DNA of 10,962 bases from an uncultured Ancrocorticia sp. (GCA_905373325.1 CAJPTB010000028.1:1-10962), one strand, 5' to 3'; numbered from the stretch's first letter, positions 1 to 7,982 are shown. Notes: generated by a model not told the origin, from the letters alone. Numbers and translations: made by a program.

Positions 1-2
1 AC

Positions 3-815
3 GCCGTCCGCGACTACAACCGGTCCTACATAGCGATTTTCGACGCCTCGTCCGTGCGCGCCGACCCGAAGATCGCCGCAATGGTTCCTCAGGCGGCAAA
101 GTCCGACGGGAAGCTGACAATCGGATCAAACCTCTATTACGCCCCCGCGGATTTCAAGCAGGGAGAGACGCCGGTCGGCTACGAAATGGACGTCATGAGA
201 GCCGTCGCCGCGCGCATGGGGCTTGACTTGGAGATCCAAGAGTCCAGCTTCGATTCGATTCTTCCCCGAATTCCCAAACGCTACGAAGCAGGAGCCTCGG
301 CTTTCACGATCACCAACGAGCGAACTGCGAACTTCAACATGATCCAGTACTACGAGGTGGGCACCTCTTGGGCGGTGGCGGCCGGCAACCCCTCGAAGTT
401 CACGCCCGGATCGATATGCGGGCGGACGATCGGCGTCCAAACGGGCACCCTCCAAGACGAGACGATCGCCAAAAAGGCGAAGAAATGCGATAAACAACCG
501 ACGATACAGCGATATGACGCCCAAGAGAACGTCACCTTGGCGCTGAGCGGAGGGAAGATCGAAGCCATGACCGCCGATTCCTCGGTGATCAACTACGCCA
601 TCAACAGAACCAACGGCGCATTGGAAGCCGCCGGGCCGATCATGGAAAAGGCGCCGCAAGGAATCGTCGTCTCAAAAGACGACCCTGCCCTGACGGCAGC
701 CATTCAAGCGTCCCTGCAGTCCCTCATGGACGACGGAACGCTCAAGAAGATTTTCAAGTCCTGGAACATCGACGAGAACATCGCCTCCAAGGCGCTCCTC
801 AACCCAAAGGTGTGA
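3..815 (+). CDS. Polar amino acid ABC transporter solute-binding protein (5' partial)
   Basis: Extracytoplasmic binding protein of a polar amino acid (family 3) importer; it captures an amino acid and delivers it to the permease encoded next. The reading frame is open from base 3, and 15 of the 17 codons before the first possible start (GTG at 54) end in G or C, so the gene very probably begins outside the window and its signal peptide and lipobox are not visible. The visible 270 residues contain KLTIG (about 37-41), the family signature region GYEMD (about 59-63), and the second-lobe segments TSWAVAAGNP and GRTIGVQTGT. The domain is complete to its usual C-terminus. The permease follows after one base. 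The ligand (glutamine, glutamate, histidine or another polar amino acid) cannot be settled from sequence. The usual 'D/NF' of the hinge region reads NFNMIQYY, a mild departure. Confidence 0.93.
   Translation, partial: AVRDYNRSYIAIFDASSVRADPKIAAMVPQAAKSDGKLTIGSNLYYAPADFKQGETPVGYEMDVMRAVAARMGLDLEIQESSFDSILPRIPKRYEAGASAFTITNERTANFNMIQYYEVGTSWAVAAGNPSKFTPGSICGRTIGVQTGTLQDETIAKKAKKCDKQPTIQRYDAQENVTLALSGGKIEAMTADSSVINYAINRTNGALEAAGPIMEKAPQGIVVSKDDPALTAAIQASLQSLMDDGTLKKIFKSWNIDENIASKALLNPKV
806..810 (+). promoter_or_regulatory. Ribosome binding site for the permease
   Basis: AAAGG lies six bases before the ATG at 817 and inside the last codons of the binding-protein gene. Together with the one-base gap between the genes this supports translational coupling and the chosen start. 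Confidence 0.55.
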
Positions 816-816
816 C

Positions 817-1917
817 ATGAATTCGAACACTGCAAACAAGCCTGCCGAGCAAAACGACAAGGCCCCAAAGGCGAAAACCAAGGGAACCGAACCGCTTGAA
901 TCCGCCCACCCTGCCAGAGGAGCGGAATCCGCGACCCAGCAAACCGAAAACGGCAGCCAGCAAACCGAAGAGCAGCCTCAGCTCATCCACGCGATACCCG
1001 TTCCGCACTACGGCAGGTGGCTGGCTGCCGCGGTCCTCGCCCTTCTGGCCGCGATGGGCATTCACAGCCTCGCCACGAACAAGAACTTCCACTGGGAGCT
1101 CATATGGAAGACGCTCTTCACGGTGGAGATCTTTCGGGCAATCGGCTGGACGCTCATTCTGACGGTTGCGGCCATGGCCATCGGCATCGTCCTGGCGATC
1201 CTGATGGCGATCATGCGACGCTCGGACAACCCGATCATGCGGGCGGTCGCCACATTTTACATCTGGTTCTTCCGCGGGACGCCGGTCTACACGCAGCTGA
1301 TTTTCTGGGGGCTCATAGGCGTTCTCTACCCTCGCCTGAGCCTTGGCGTGCCCTTCGGCGAGGAGTTCTTCAGCTTCCGCACCTACGACCTGTTCACGGC
1401 GGCGGTCTCGGCGATCGTCGGGCTGGGTCTGAATGAAGGCGCATATCTTTCCGAGATCATCAGATCGGGCCTCAACTCCGTCGACAAAGGCCAAGAAGAG
1501 GCCGCTCAGGCACTGGGAATGAGCCCCCGGCAGATTCTCTATCGGATCATCATCCCCCAGGCTATGCGAGTCATCGTTCCGCCCACCGGCAACGAAACGA
1601 TCTCGATGCTCAAGACGACCTCCCTCGTCACCGCCGTTCCCTTCACCTTCGAGCTGACTAAAGTGGCGACGGACTACGGTTCGCAGACGCTCCTGCCGAT
1701 TCCGTTCCTCGTCGTCGCCGCGATCTGGTACCTGGTCATCACGTCCGTGCTCATGGTCGGCCAGGCGCGTCTGGAAGCCTACTACGGAAAGGGATCGACG
1801 AACTCGACGTCGCGCACGTCCCGGCGGAGCAAGCGCAAGCGGAACAGCACTCGGCAAGAGGCGATCAACGCCGCCCACACAACGCCGGACGGCAACTCGG
1901 GCGAATGGACACCCTAG
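817..1917 (+). CDS. Amino acid ABC transporter permease, HisM/GlnP family
   Basis: Inner-membrane channel subunit of the importer, 366 residues. Hydrophobic segments are seen at about 68-86, 110-131, 146-171, 192-212 and 294-315. The cytoplasmic EAA loop that docks onto the ATPase is clear at about 227-249 (EEAAQALGMSPRQILYR, then IIIPQA). The RGTP motif at 153-156 and NE at 206-207 (in GLGLNEGAY) are family hallmarks. The core is flanked by two unusual polar tails: residues 1-58 are rich in Lys, Glu, Gln and Thr and contain a duplicated QQTE block, and residues 325-366 are rich in Ser, Thr and Arg. Common family members are much shorter (roughly 220-320 residues), so the tails account for the extra length. 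The segment HAIPVPHYGRW just before the first helix is typical of actinobacterial relatives. Only one permease gene is present, so it probably acts as a homodimer. Confidence 0.95.
   Translation: MNSNTANKPAEQNDKAPKAKTKGTEPLESAHPARGAESATQQTENGSQQTEEQPQLIHAIPVPHYGRWLAAAVLALLAAMGIHSLATNKNFHWELIWKTLFTVEIFRAIGWTLILTVAAMAIGIVLAILMAIMRRSDNPIMRAVATFYIWFFRGTPVYTQLIFWGLIGVLYPRLSLGVPFGEEFFSFRTYDLFTAAVSAIVGLGLNEGAYLSEIIRSGLNSVDKGQEEAAQALGMSPRQILYRIIIPQAMRVIVPPTGNETISMLKTTSLVTAVPFTFELTKVATDYGSQTLLPIPFLVVAAIWYLVITSVLMVGQARLEAYYGKGSTNSTSRTSRRSKRKRNSTRQEAINAAHTTPDGNSGEWTP
936..969 (+). repeat. 13-bp direct repeat in the permease 5' region
   Basis: CCAGCAAACCGAA occurs at 936-948 and again at 957-969, a 21-base period that keeps the reading frame and produces the duplicated QQTE block in the permease N-terminal tail. 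Confidence 0.8.
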
Positions 1918-1921
1918 GAGG
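1916..1921 (+). promoter_or_regulatory. Shine-Dalgarno overlapping the permease stop codon
   Basis: AGGAGG is formed partly by the last two bases of the permease TAG stop (1915-1917) and lies five bases before the ATG at 1927. It fixes the ATPase start and ties its translation to termination of the permease. Confidence 0.8.
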
Positions 1922-1926
1922 AAAAC

Positions 1927-2700
1927 ATGGCAATGGTTGAGATACAAGACGTCCACAAATTTTTCGGCGAGCTGCACGTCCTCAAGGGAGTGTCGCTCGA
2001 AGTGGAGACGGGCGAGGTTTGCACGATCCTTGGCCCGTCCGGCTCCGGGAAGTCCACACTTTTGCGATGTGTCAACGTTCTGGAGGAGATTCAGGCGGGC
2101 TCGATACACGTGGACGGCACGCTTATGGGGTACCGGCAGGACGCCGGAGGGCGCCTGCACGAGCTGCGTCCCAAGGAGCTCGCGGTTCAACGCGCGCCGA
2201 TCGGCATGGTCTTCCAGAGATTCAACCTCTTTCCGCATATGACGGCGTTGGAGAACGTCGTCGAAGCGCCGGTCAAGGTCAAAGGCGTGAAGAAGGACGA
2301 AGCGAAAGCCAAGGCCAGCGAGCTTCTCGAGCGCGTGGGACTGGCGGAGAGGGCCGACCATTACCCGGCCCAGCTTTCAGGAGGGCAGGCGCAGCGGGTC
2401 GCCATCGCCCGCGCTCTGGCGATGGAACCGGACCTCATGCTTTTCGACGAGCCCACGTCCGCGCTGGACCCGGAGCTGGTCGGCGAGGTTCTCGCAGTCA
2501 TGCAGGATTTGGCTGCTTCGGGCATGACGATGCTGGTCGTGACACACGAGATGGGCTTCGCCCGCGAGGTTTCCGACACCGTCGTCTTCATGGACCAGGG
2601 AAGCATCGTCGAAAGCGGCTCCCCCGAGGACGTCCTCGTCAACCCAAGCAACCAGCGCACCCGCGACTTCCTTGACAAGGTCCTGAGCCACGATTCGTGA
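1927..2700 (+). CDS. Amino acid ABC transporter ATP-binding protein, GlnQ/HisP type
   Basis: Cytoplasmic ATPase that powers the importer, 257 residues, normal family length. All nucleotide-binding motifs are present: Walker [10 protein letters not shown] (36-44), Q-loop Gln97 in MVFQRFN, signature LSGGQAQR (150-157), Walker B LMLFDEP (170-176), D-loop SALD (178-181) and H-loop His207 in THEMG. The longer insert before the Q-loop (about 68-90, [13 protein letters not shown] and following) matches the His/Arg/opine-type subgroup of this family, so glutamine should not be assumed as substrate. The signature has Ala155 where Gln is more usual, a tolerated change. The start has a strong ribosome binding site; a second ATG two codons in (1933) is less well placed. 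Last gene of the transporter operon; the next gene is convergent. Confidence 0.96.
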   Translation: MAMVEIQDVHKFFGELHVLKGVSLEVETGEVCTILGPSGSGKSTLLRCVNVLEEIQAGSIHVDGTLMGYRQDAGGRLHELRPKELAVQRAPIGMVFQRFNLFPHMTALENVVEAPVKVKGVKKDEAKAKASELLERVGLAERADHYPAQLSGGQAQRVAIARALAMEPDLMLFDEPTSALDPELVGEVLAVMQDLAASGMTMLVVTHEMGFAREVSDTVVFMDQGSIVESGSPEDVLVNPSNQRTRDFLDKVLSHDS

Positions 2701-2708
2701 CGCACTCC

Positions 2709-2817
2709 AAGGCCAAGTGCCTTCAAGGCCGGACGGCAGCCTCGCGGACGGCCGCGCCCTGGCGCGCCGCCGGGGATTCCTGAACGCGGCGTCCGCGGCT
2801 GCACGTCGCCGACGTGC
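2709..2817. terminator. Possible terminator region between convergent operons
   Basis: The 141 bases between the convergent stops (2700 and 2842) hold several small hairpins: 2709-2723 (AAGGC stem, 5-base loop), 2785-2797 (CGCGG stem, 3-base loop) and 2801-2817 (GCACGTC stem, 3-base loop). None has a clear run of T in either direction, so this is not a classical intrinsic terminator. The location is right for termination of both operons, but the mechanism is inferred. No gene is visible here. Confidence 0.3.
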
Positions 2818-2841
2818 TTCGAAAGCGCCCGAACGCCCGCG

Positions 2842-3483
2842 TCAGCGGCTCTCGCCCAGCGCGACCCCGTTCCATGAGACAGCACGGTAACCGCTGGCGA
2901 GGTCTCCCTCAATCACGCACATCTGCCCGTTCTTCAACACCTGCAAAGGGGCCACGTCGAGGTTCAAAGCCCGCTCGACGGCGCGGCGGTCGATGCCCGA
3001 CGTTCGCATGCACGTCCAAAATCCGATGGCAGCCCCGTGGCTGACGACGGCCGCAGCGCGTGCGCCGCTCGCCTCTATCGAGGCGATCGCCGCGTCATAC
3101 CGTTCGAGCACGTCCGCCCCGGTGACGCCGCCTCCCATCCGCTCCTCGAGCCGGCCGGAAAGCCACCGTTGAACCGTTCCGAGGTAGCCGCGATAGGTGG
3201 CTTCGTCGCTTCCGCCCTCCCATGACCCCGCTTCGATCTCCCGCAGACCGTCCAGTTCCACCGGATCGATGCCGCGCGCGAGAGCCAGAGGCTCGGCCGT
3301 CTCCCCCGTGCGGCGCAGCGACGAGACGTAGACGGCGTCCAAATCCACGCCGTCGAAGGCGGCGACGAGACCCGCCGCCTGTTCGCGGCCCAGGTCGCTC
3401 AGGTGCGCGCCGGGAGGGTTCGAATCGAGAATATGACGGACGTTGCTCGTCGTCTGGCCGTGCCTTATGAGATAGATTCGCAT
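2842..3483 (-). CDS. Histidine phosphatase family protein (phosphoglycerate mutase-like)
   Basis: A 213-residue protein of the branch-2-like histidine phosphatase fold, which transfers phosphate through a phosphohistidine. The N-terminal catalytic motif LIRHGQT (5-11) supplies Arg7 and the nucleophile His8. SSLRRTGETA (54-63) supplies a phosphate-binding arginine, the acidic segment LREIEAGSWEG (80-90) the likely proton donor (Glu82 or Glu84), and VVSHGAA (146-152) the second histidine, His149. All catalytic parts are therefore present and an active phosphatase or mutase is expected; the substrate is unknown. The gene starts 14 bases after the glnE stop with only a weak ribosome site (GAAAG, six bases before ATG), so it is probably co-transcribed and coupled. 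Candidate roles include a sugar phosphate, nucleotide or cofactor phosphatase. A link to GlnE is suggested only by position. Confidence 0.9.
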   Translation of the reverse strand: MRIYLIRHGQTTSNVRHILDSNPPGAHLSDLGREQAAGLVAAFDGVDLDAVYVSSLRRTGETAEPLALARGIDPVELDGLREIEAGSWEGGSDEATYRGYLGTVQRWLSGRLEERMGGGVTGADVLERYDAAIASIEASGARAAAVVSHGAAIGFWTCMRTSGIDRRAVERALNLDVAPLQVLKNGQMCVIEGDLASGYRAVSWNGVALGESR

Positions 3484-3497
3484 GATTGTCTTTCGTT

Positions 3498-6400
3498 TCA
3501 GGTCTCCATGCCGAAGAATACCTTTTCGACGTCGGCTCGGGCGCGCCGGGCCGAACGCATGTACTCTTCCTCGATGTCGTGTTTGACGGCGACGTCGCGC
3601 CCCAGGATCGTCGCGGCGGTCGCGAGGTCTCGAATCTCATGCGAAAGGACGTCGACTCTGCTGCCCGAGGCCCTGCCGGACGCCAGGACGTTGATGTCGC
3701 GAAGCGCCGAGGCGAGCTCCCACGACCGCACGAGCCGCCGTTCCTCGTCGCCGGTTATGAGGCCCGCCGCGGCGGCGCCGCGAAGCGCCTCGAGCGTCGA
3801 GACCGTTCGCAGCGCCGGGTGGTTCCACGCATGGCACAGTTGGAGAAGCTGGGCGGTCCATTCGACGTCGGCCAATCCCCCGCGTCCGAGCTTGAGATGG
3901 CGGTTCGGCGAAACCCCGCTCGGAATCCTCTCGGTCTCCACTCTGGCCTTCATCCTCCGAACCTCGCGGACCTGCTCCTGGCTCAGGCCGCCCTCGGGGT
4001 AGCGGAAGGCGTCGATCGTCTCGACGAAACGCCGTCCGGTCGCCTCGTCCCCCGCGCACGGGCGCGCCCGCAGAAGCGCCTGAAGCTCCCAGGTGTGCGC
4101 CCAGCGTCGCAGATACTCGGCGTAGGAGCCCAGGCTGCGGGCCAACGGGCCGCGGCGCCCCTCTGGCCGCAAATCGGAATCGACCCGAAGGGGAGGCTCG
4201 CTGTCGACGTCGCCCGCGAGCTTCATCGTCTGGGAGGCCACCTCCTCGGCGAGCCTCGCGGCCGCGGCAGGATCCGCGCCGTCGTGGGGTTCGTGCACGA
4301 AAACGACGTCGGCGTCGGAGGCGTACCCCATTTCCCTGCCGCCGGCCCTCCCCATGGCGACGACGACGTAGGAGCTGAGCGGGCCATCCAACCCGAGCTT
4401 CTCGCAGGCGGCGGGAACCGCCCCTCGCAAAGCAGCCTCGACGGCGATGTCCGCGGCGCTCGAAATCGCGGCCCGCGAGGAGACGGGATCGACCATCCTG
4501 AGGACCTGGCCCATGGCCGTGCGCAGCAGCTCACGCCGCCTGAGGTAACGGCCCGCCCGGGCGATCTCCTTGGGATCCGACCGACGCGAAATCATGGAAG
4601 CCAGCTCGCCTTCAAGTTCCTCGCGCCCGCGGGGGGCGAGCCCTCCGTCGTCGAGGAGCCACGACACCGATTCGGCGATGTTCGGCAGCTCTCGGGCGAC
4701 GTAGCGCGACGTCGACAGAAGGATGCACAGCCTCTCGGCCGCCGCCCCGCCGTCGCGCAGCGACCGAAGGAACCAGGATGTGCGGCCCATGCGCTCGGAG
4801 AGCACGCGAAAGGCGAGAAGTCCCGCGTCGGGGTCGGGCCCCTGCGCGAACCAGCCGAGCATGACGGGCAAAAGCTGGCGTTGGATCGCTGCCCCGCGCG
4901 ATATTCCGTCGGTGAGCGCGCCGATGTGCCGCAGCGCAGCGGCGGCGTCACGATATCCGATGGCCTCCAGACGGGCCTTGGCCGGACCTTCGGCGAGGGC
5001 GATGTCGTCCGGCGAGAGGCGGGCGGCCTCCGGAAGCAGTGGGCGGTAGTAGATCTCCCGATGGAGGGAGCGGACTTCGCGCCGCGTCGAATGCCACAGG
5101 CGTTCCAGGTCCTCGGCGCCGGAAACGCCGGGCAGGCCCATGGCTCTGGCGAGCGCGCGCAGATCGTCCGGGCCCGTCGGCAGAAGATGGGTGCGCCGCA
5201 GGCGCCTGAGCTGCACCCGGTGCTCGAGCACGCGCAGGGTTCTGTAGTCGCGGTCAAGCTTTTCCGCGTCGGCGCGCGAAACGTACGAGCCGTCGCGCAG
5301 ACGGCGAAGGCCCTCGACCGTTTCCCGCACCCTCAGGGAGCGGTCGGTCCGGCCGTGGACGAGTTGAAGCAGCTGAACCGTGAACTCCACGTCGCGAAGC
5401 CCGCCCTTGCCCAGTTTGAGCTGACGATCCGCGTCCCGGGCGGGGACGTGGTTTTCCACTCTGCGGCGCATCGCCCTCGAATCCTCGACGAAATTCTCGT
5501 GGCCGGCCGCCTCCCAGACCATCGGCCACAGCGCGGCCATGTACTCTTCGCCGAGCTCGACGTCGCCTGCGATCGGCCTCGCCTTGAGCAGCGCCTGGAA
5601 CTCCCAGCCCTTGGCCCACCTCTTGTAGTACGCGACGTGCGATTCCAGCGTTCGCACAAGGGGCCCGTCCTTGCCTTCGGGGCGCAAATTGGCGTCAAGG
5701 ACCCACAGCCCCGGCTCCGCGGCGGGCGCCGATACAATCCGGGCCGTCAGGCACGCGAGCTTCGAGGCGACCTCCAGCGCCTCCTCGACCGCCTCTTCCG
5801 TCCGCTCTGTGCAATTGCCGCGTCCGCTCTCACCGGCGCCGCCGGCGCCTGCGCCGTCTGGAAGCCCTGTGCCCGCGCCGTCTGGAAGCCCTGTGCCCGC
5901 GCCGTCTGAAAGTTCCGCATCCGCGGCGGGCCGCGCCACGTAGACGACGTCGACGTCGGATATGTAATTGACCTCGCTCGCCCCGGTCTTCCCCATGGCG
6001 ACCACCGTCAGATCGACGTTCTCGGCCCCGGGCGTCTCGGCGCGGGCAATCGCGAGCGCGGCTTCCAGCGCTCCGGCGACGACGGCGGAGATCGCAGCCG
6101 AAACCTGCGGCATGGCCTCCAGAGCGTCGGGGCAGGTCAAGTCGCATCCCGCAATCGCGAGGATTCGACCGCAATACCAGCGGCGCAGAGCGTTGACGGG
6201 CTCGGCTCCCGCCTTGCCGGCGACGGGGCGTCGGCCTCGGTCCGCTCCGACGGCGGCGAGAGCGCCGCGTTTTTCCCCCTCTTCGGTGAAGTCCCCGAGG
6301 GCGACTGCCGCGTCGAGCCCCGCAAACGACTCGGCGCAGGGATGTGCCACGAGAAAATCCCCCAGCGCCTTCGACAGGCCGAGGACGGCCAAAAGCCGAG

Positions 6401-6629
6401 TGCGCGAAGGCCCGGCGAGGAGGCTGCGCAGCGCCTGCTTGTCGGAACACGCCTCGGCCAGGCGCGCGAGCAGGAGGAGGCACTGGTCCGGGCTGGCGGC
6501 GTGGGCGAAGGCTTCGACGGGCGGCGGATCGATTCCGTGCTGCGCGCACTCGTCAAGGAGCCGTCCGGCCTTGGAGGGGTCGGCGAAGCCCGCTTTGCGC
6601 AGGCGCGAGGAGACGGATCGTTCGCGCAT
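3498..6629 (-). CDS. glnE: Bifunctional glutamine synthetase adenylyltransferase / adenylyl-removing enzyme
   Basis: Adds AMP to, and removes it from, a tyrosine of glutamine synthetase, switching the enzyme off or on with nitrogen supply. The 1043 residues (from ATG at 6629) show the two tandem nucleotidyltransferase halves of GlnE. The N-terminal half has MGKTGASEVNYISDVD with Ser224, Asp225 and Asp227, then DANLRPEG (312-319) and GGLRDVEF (Asp413, Glu415). The C-terminal half has MGRAGGREMGYASDAD with Ser771, Asp772 and Asp774, then SDLRPEG (818-824) and GGLADVEW (Asp921, Glu923). Both catalytic sites look intact. A Gly/Ala/Asp-rich insertion (about 236-277) after the first active-site strand is encoded partly by a tandem repeat. 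A longer frame starts at 6698 but overlaps glnA by 64 bases; the start at 6629 lies five bases after the glnA stop and begins with the SSRLRKAGFADP region typical of actinobacterial GlnE. Confidence 0.96.
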   Translation of the reverse strand: MRERSVSSRLRKAGFADPSKAGRLLDECAQHGIDPPPVEAFAHAASPDQCLLLLARLAEACSDKQALRSLLAGPSRTRLLAVLGLSKALGDFLVAHPCAESFAGLDAAVALGDFTEEGEKRGALAAVGADRGRRPVAGKAGAEPVNALRRWYCGRILAIAGCDLTCPDALEAMPQVSAAISAVVAGALEAALAIARAETPGAENVDLTVVAMGKTGASEVNYISDVDVVYVARPAADAELSDGAGTGLPDGAGTGLPDGAGAGGAGESGRGNCTERTEEAVEEALEVASKLACLTARIVSAPAAEPGLWVLDANLRPEGKDGPLVRTLESHVAYYKRWAKGWEFQALLKARPIAGDVELGEEYMAALWPMVWEAAGHENFVEDSRAMRRRVENHVPARDADRQLKLGKGGLRDVEFTVQLLQLVHGRTDRSLRVRETVEGLRRLRDGSYVSRADAEKLDRDYRTLRVLEHRVQLRRLRRTHLLPTGPDDLRALARAMGLPGVSGAEDLERLWHSTRREVRSLHREIYYRPLLPEAARLSPDDIALAEGPAKARLEAIGYRDAAAALRHIGALTDGISRGAAIQRQLLPVMLGWFAQGPDPDAGLLAFRVLSERMGRTSWFLRSLRDGGAAAERLCILLSTSRYVARELPNIAESVSWLLDDGGLAPRGREELEGELASMISRRSDPKEIARAGRYLRRRELLRTAMGQVLRMVDPVSSRAAISSAADIAVEAALRGAVPAACEKLGLDGPLSSYVVVAMGRAGGREMGYASDADVVFVHEPHDGADPAAAARLAEEVASQTMKLAGDVDSEPPLRVDSDLRPEGRRGPLARSLGSYAEYLRRWAHTWELQALLRARPCAGDEATGRRFVETIDAFRYPEGGLSQEQVREVRRMKARVETERIPSGVSPNRHLKLGRGGLADVEWTAQLLQLCHAWNHPALRTVSTLEALRGAAAAGLITGDEERRLVRSWELASALRDINVLASGRASGSRVDVLSHEIRDLATAATILGRDVAVKHDIEEEYMRSARRARADVEKVFFGMET
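5851..5912. repeat. 24-bp tandem repeat inside glnE
   Basis: Two exact copies of a 24-base unit (5851-5874 and 5875-5898, each beginning GCGCCGTCTGGAAGCC on the + strand) are followed by a partial third copy that matches for 10 bases and then diverges. The unit is a multiple of three and encodes eight residues (TGLPDGAG in the GlnE reading direction), so copy-number change would preserve the frame. Confidence 0.9.
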
Positions 6630-6634
6630 GGCCG

Positions 6635-7972
6635 TCAGCAGGTCGGAAGGAAGCGCGTGCGTTCGAACGGCGTGACTTGGCGGTGGTAGACGTTCCACTC
6701 GTGCCGCTTGTCGCGCAAGAAGTAGTCGAAGCAGTCCTCGCCCAGGGTCTCGGCAACCAGCTCGGAGGACTTCATGAGGTCGACGGCCTCTCCCAGAGAG
6801 CTCGGAAGCCCCTCGATCTCGGAAATCTCGCGCTCCAGATCGGACATGAGAGCCACGTCGGTCTCGGTCGGCACGGGAAGCTCGTAGTCCCTTTCAATTC
6901 CGCGCAGGCCGGCGCGCAGGACGACGGCAAAGGCGAGATAGGGGTTGGCCGCGGAGTCGAGCGCCCGGTATTCGACTCTGGTCGATTGGGGCTTGTTCGG
7001 ACTGTGCGCCGGGACTCGCACTAGCGCCGAGCGGCTGTAGGGCCCCCAATAGACGTAGGAGGGGGCTTCGTCGCCGCTGTAGAGACGCTTGTAGGAGTTG
7101 ACGTACTGATTCGTCACGGCCGTGATCTCGCGGGCATGGCGCAGGAGGCCGGCGATGAACTTCTGACCGGTTCGCGACAGGCCTCCGGGCCCGGTCGCAT
7201 CGTGAAACGCGGGCCTGTCCCCCTCGAAAAGCGAAAAGTGGGTGTGCATTCCGTTGCCCGGGGAGTTGACGAGCGGCTTGGGCATAAAGGAGGCGTGCAC
7301 CCCCTGCTCGATGGCGATCTGCTCGACGACCGTTTTGAGGGTCATGACGTTGTCGGCCATTCTCAGGGCGTCGGTGGAGCGCAGGTCGATCTCGTTCTGC
7401 CCGGGCCCGGCTTCATGATGGGAAAACTCGACCGAGATGCCCATGTCTTCAAGGGTGAGAATCGCGTCGCGTCTGAAGTTCTGCGCGAGTGAGCGCGTCA
7501 CGTGGTCGAAATAGGAGGAGTTGTCAATCGGAACGGGCTCTTTGTTCGGATTGTTTTCGGGATGGAAAAGGTAAAACTCGACCTCGGGGTGGACGAAGCA
7601 CGAAAAGCCCATGTCCGCGGCCTTGTCGAGCGTGCGCCTGAGGATCGACCGGGGGTCGGAGCGCACGGGTTCGTTGTCGCGCGTGAGCACGTCGCAGAAC
7701 ATTCGAGCCACCGGAACGTCTTCGCCGCGCCACGGAAGGATCGAAAACGTCTCGGCGTCGGGCCGCACCGTCATGTCGTCCTCGTAGACGCGCGTCATCC
7801 CCTGTATGGACGAGCCGTCGAAGCCGATGCCCTCCTCAAAGGCCTCTTCCAGTTCCGCCGGGGCGATCGCGACCGATTTCAACTGACCGACGACGTCGGT
7901 GAACCACAGGCGCACGAAGCGCACGCCTTTGTCTTCGATCGTCCGCAGGACGTACTCTTGCTGTCGCTCCAT
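6635..7972 (-). CDS. glnA: Class I glutamine synthetase family ligase (GlnA2-like, no adenylylation tyrosine)
   Basis: ATP-dependent ligase making glutamine from glutamate and ammonia, or a related gamma-glutamyl ligase; 445 residues, the length of the short class I form. Visible motifs: FDGSSIQG (51-58), metal ligands in HPEVEF (Glu130, Glu132), GPGQNEID (189-196), ATP-binding KPLVNSPGNGMHTH (232-245), VNSYKRL (291-297) and RVEYRALDSAANPYL (332-346). Alignment to the enterobacterial NLYDLPPEE site places Met376 where the adenylylated Tyr would be, so GlnE should not regulate it directly. Arg61 falls at the position of the Bacillus subtilis Arg62 involved in glutamine feedback. Orthologues next to glnE are called GlnA2 in mycobacteria; in Streptomyces coelicolor GlnA2 is a gamma-glutamylpolyamine synthetase, so the true substrate is open. 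Start supported by AAGGAG four bases upstream. Confidence 0.94.
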   Translation of the reverse strand: MERQQEYVLRTIEDKGVRFVRLWFTDVVGQLKSVAIAPAELEEAFEEGIGFDGSSIQGMTRVYEDDMTVRPDAETFSILPWRGEDVPVARMFCDVLTRDNEPVRSDPRSILRRTLDKAADMGFSCFVHPEVEFYLFHPENNPNKEPVPIDNSSYFDHVTRSLAQNFRRDAILTLEDMGISVEFSHHEAGPGQNEIDLRSTDALRMADNVMTLKTVVEQIAIEQGVHASFMPKPLVNSPGNGMHTHFSLFEGDRPAFHDATGPGGLSRTGQKFIAGLLRHAREITAVTNQYVNSYKRLYSGDEAPSYVYWGPYSRSALVRVPAHSPNKPQSTRVEYRALDSAANPYLAFAVVLRAGLRGIERDYELPVPTETDVALMSDLEREISEIEGLPSSLGEAVDLMKSSELVAETLGEDCFDYFLRDKRHEWNVYHRQVTPFERTRFLPTC

Positions 7973-7976
7973 GACG

Positions 7977-7982
7977 CTCCTT
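7977..7982 (-). promoter_or_regulatory. Shine-Dalgarno for glnA
   Basis: Read on the minus strand, AAGGAG lies four bases before the ATG at 7972 and outside the preceding gene, supporting that start. A CACAAT hexamer further upstream on the same strand (7994-7999) is a weak match to a -10 box and could give glnA its own promoter within the 47-base gap. Confidence 0.6.

Noticed and set aside
1..53. Possible frameshift at the start of the binding protein, because frame 1 reads TPSATTTGPT like a lipoprotein linker before a stop at 31
   Set aside because: In the frame continuous with the binding protein, 15 of 17 codons end in G or C and FDASSV is typical of the family N-terminus; frame 1 has only 5 of 10 such codons.
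799..2361. A 520-codon open frame on the - strand across the permease and ATPase genes
   Set aside because: Antisense shadow of two well-supported transporter genes; the translation is Arg/Asp/Leu-rich and has no family motif.
3486..5909. An 807-codon open frame on the + strand opposite glnE
   Set aside because: It lies entirely antisense to glnE, whose motifs are unmistakable; the product is Arg/Pro/Gly-rich with no recognisable domain. Long antisense frames are expected in high-GC genes.
5851..5912. Tandem repeat as a possible CRISPR-like array
   Set aside because: The units are directly adjacent without spacers, only 2.4 copies are present, and they encode in-frame protein repeats within glnE.
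6630..6698. Longer glnE start at 6698
   Set aside because: It would overlap glnA by 64 bases and add 23 residues not typical of GlnE; the ATG at 6629 follows the glnA stop by five bases.
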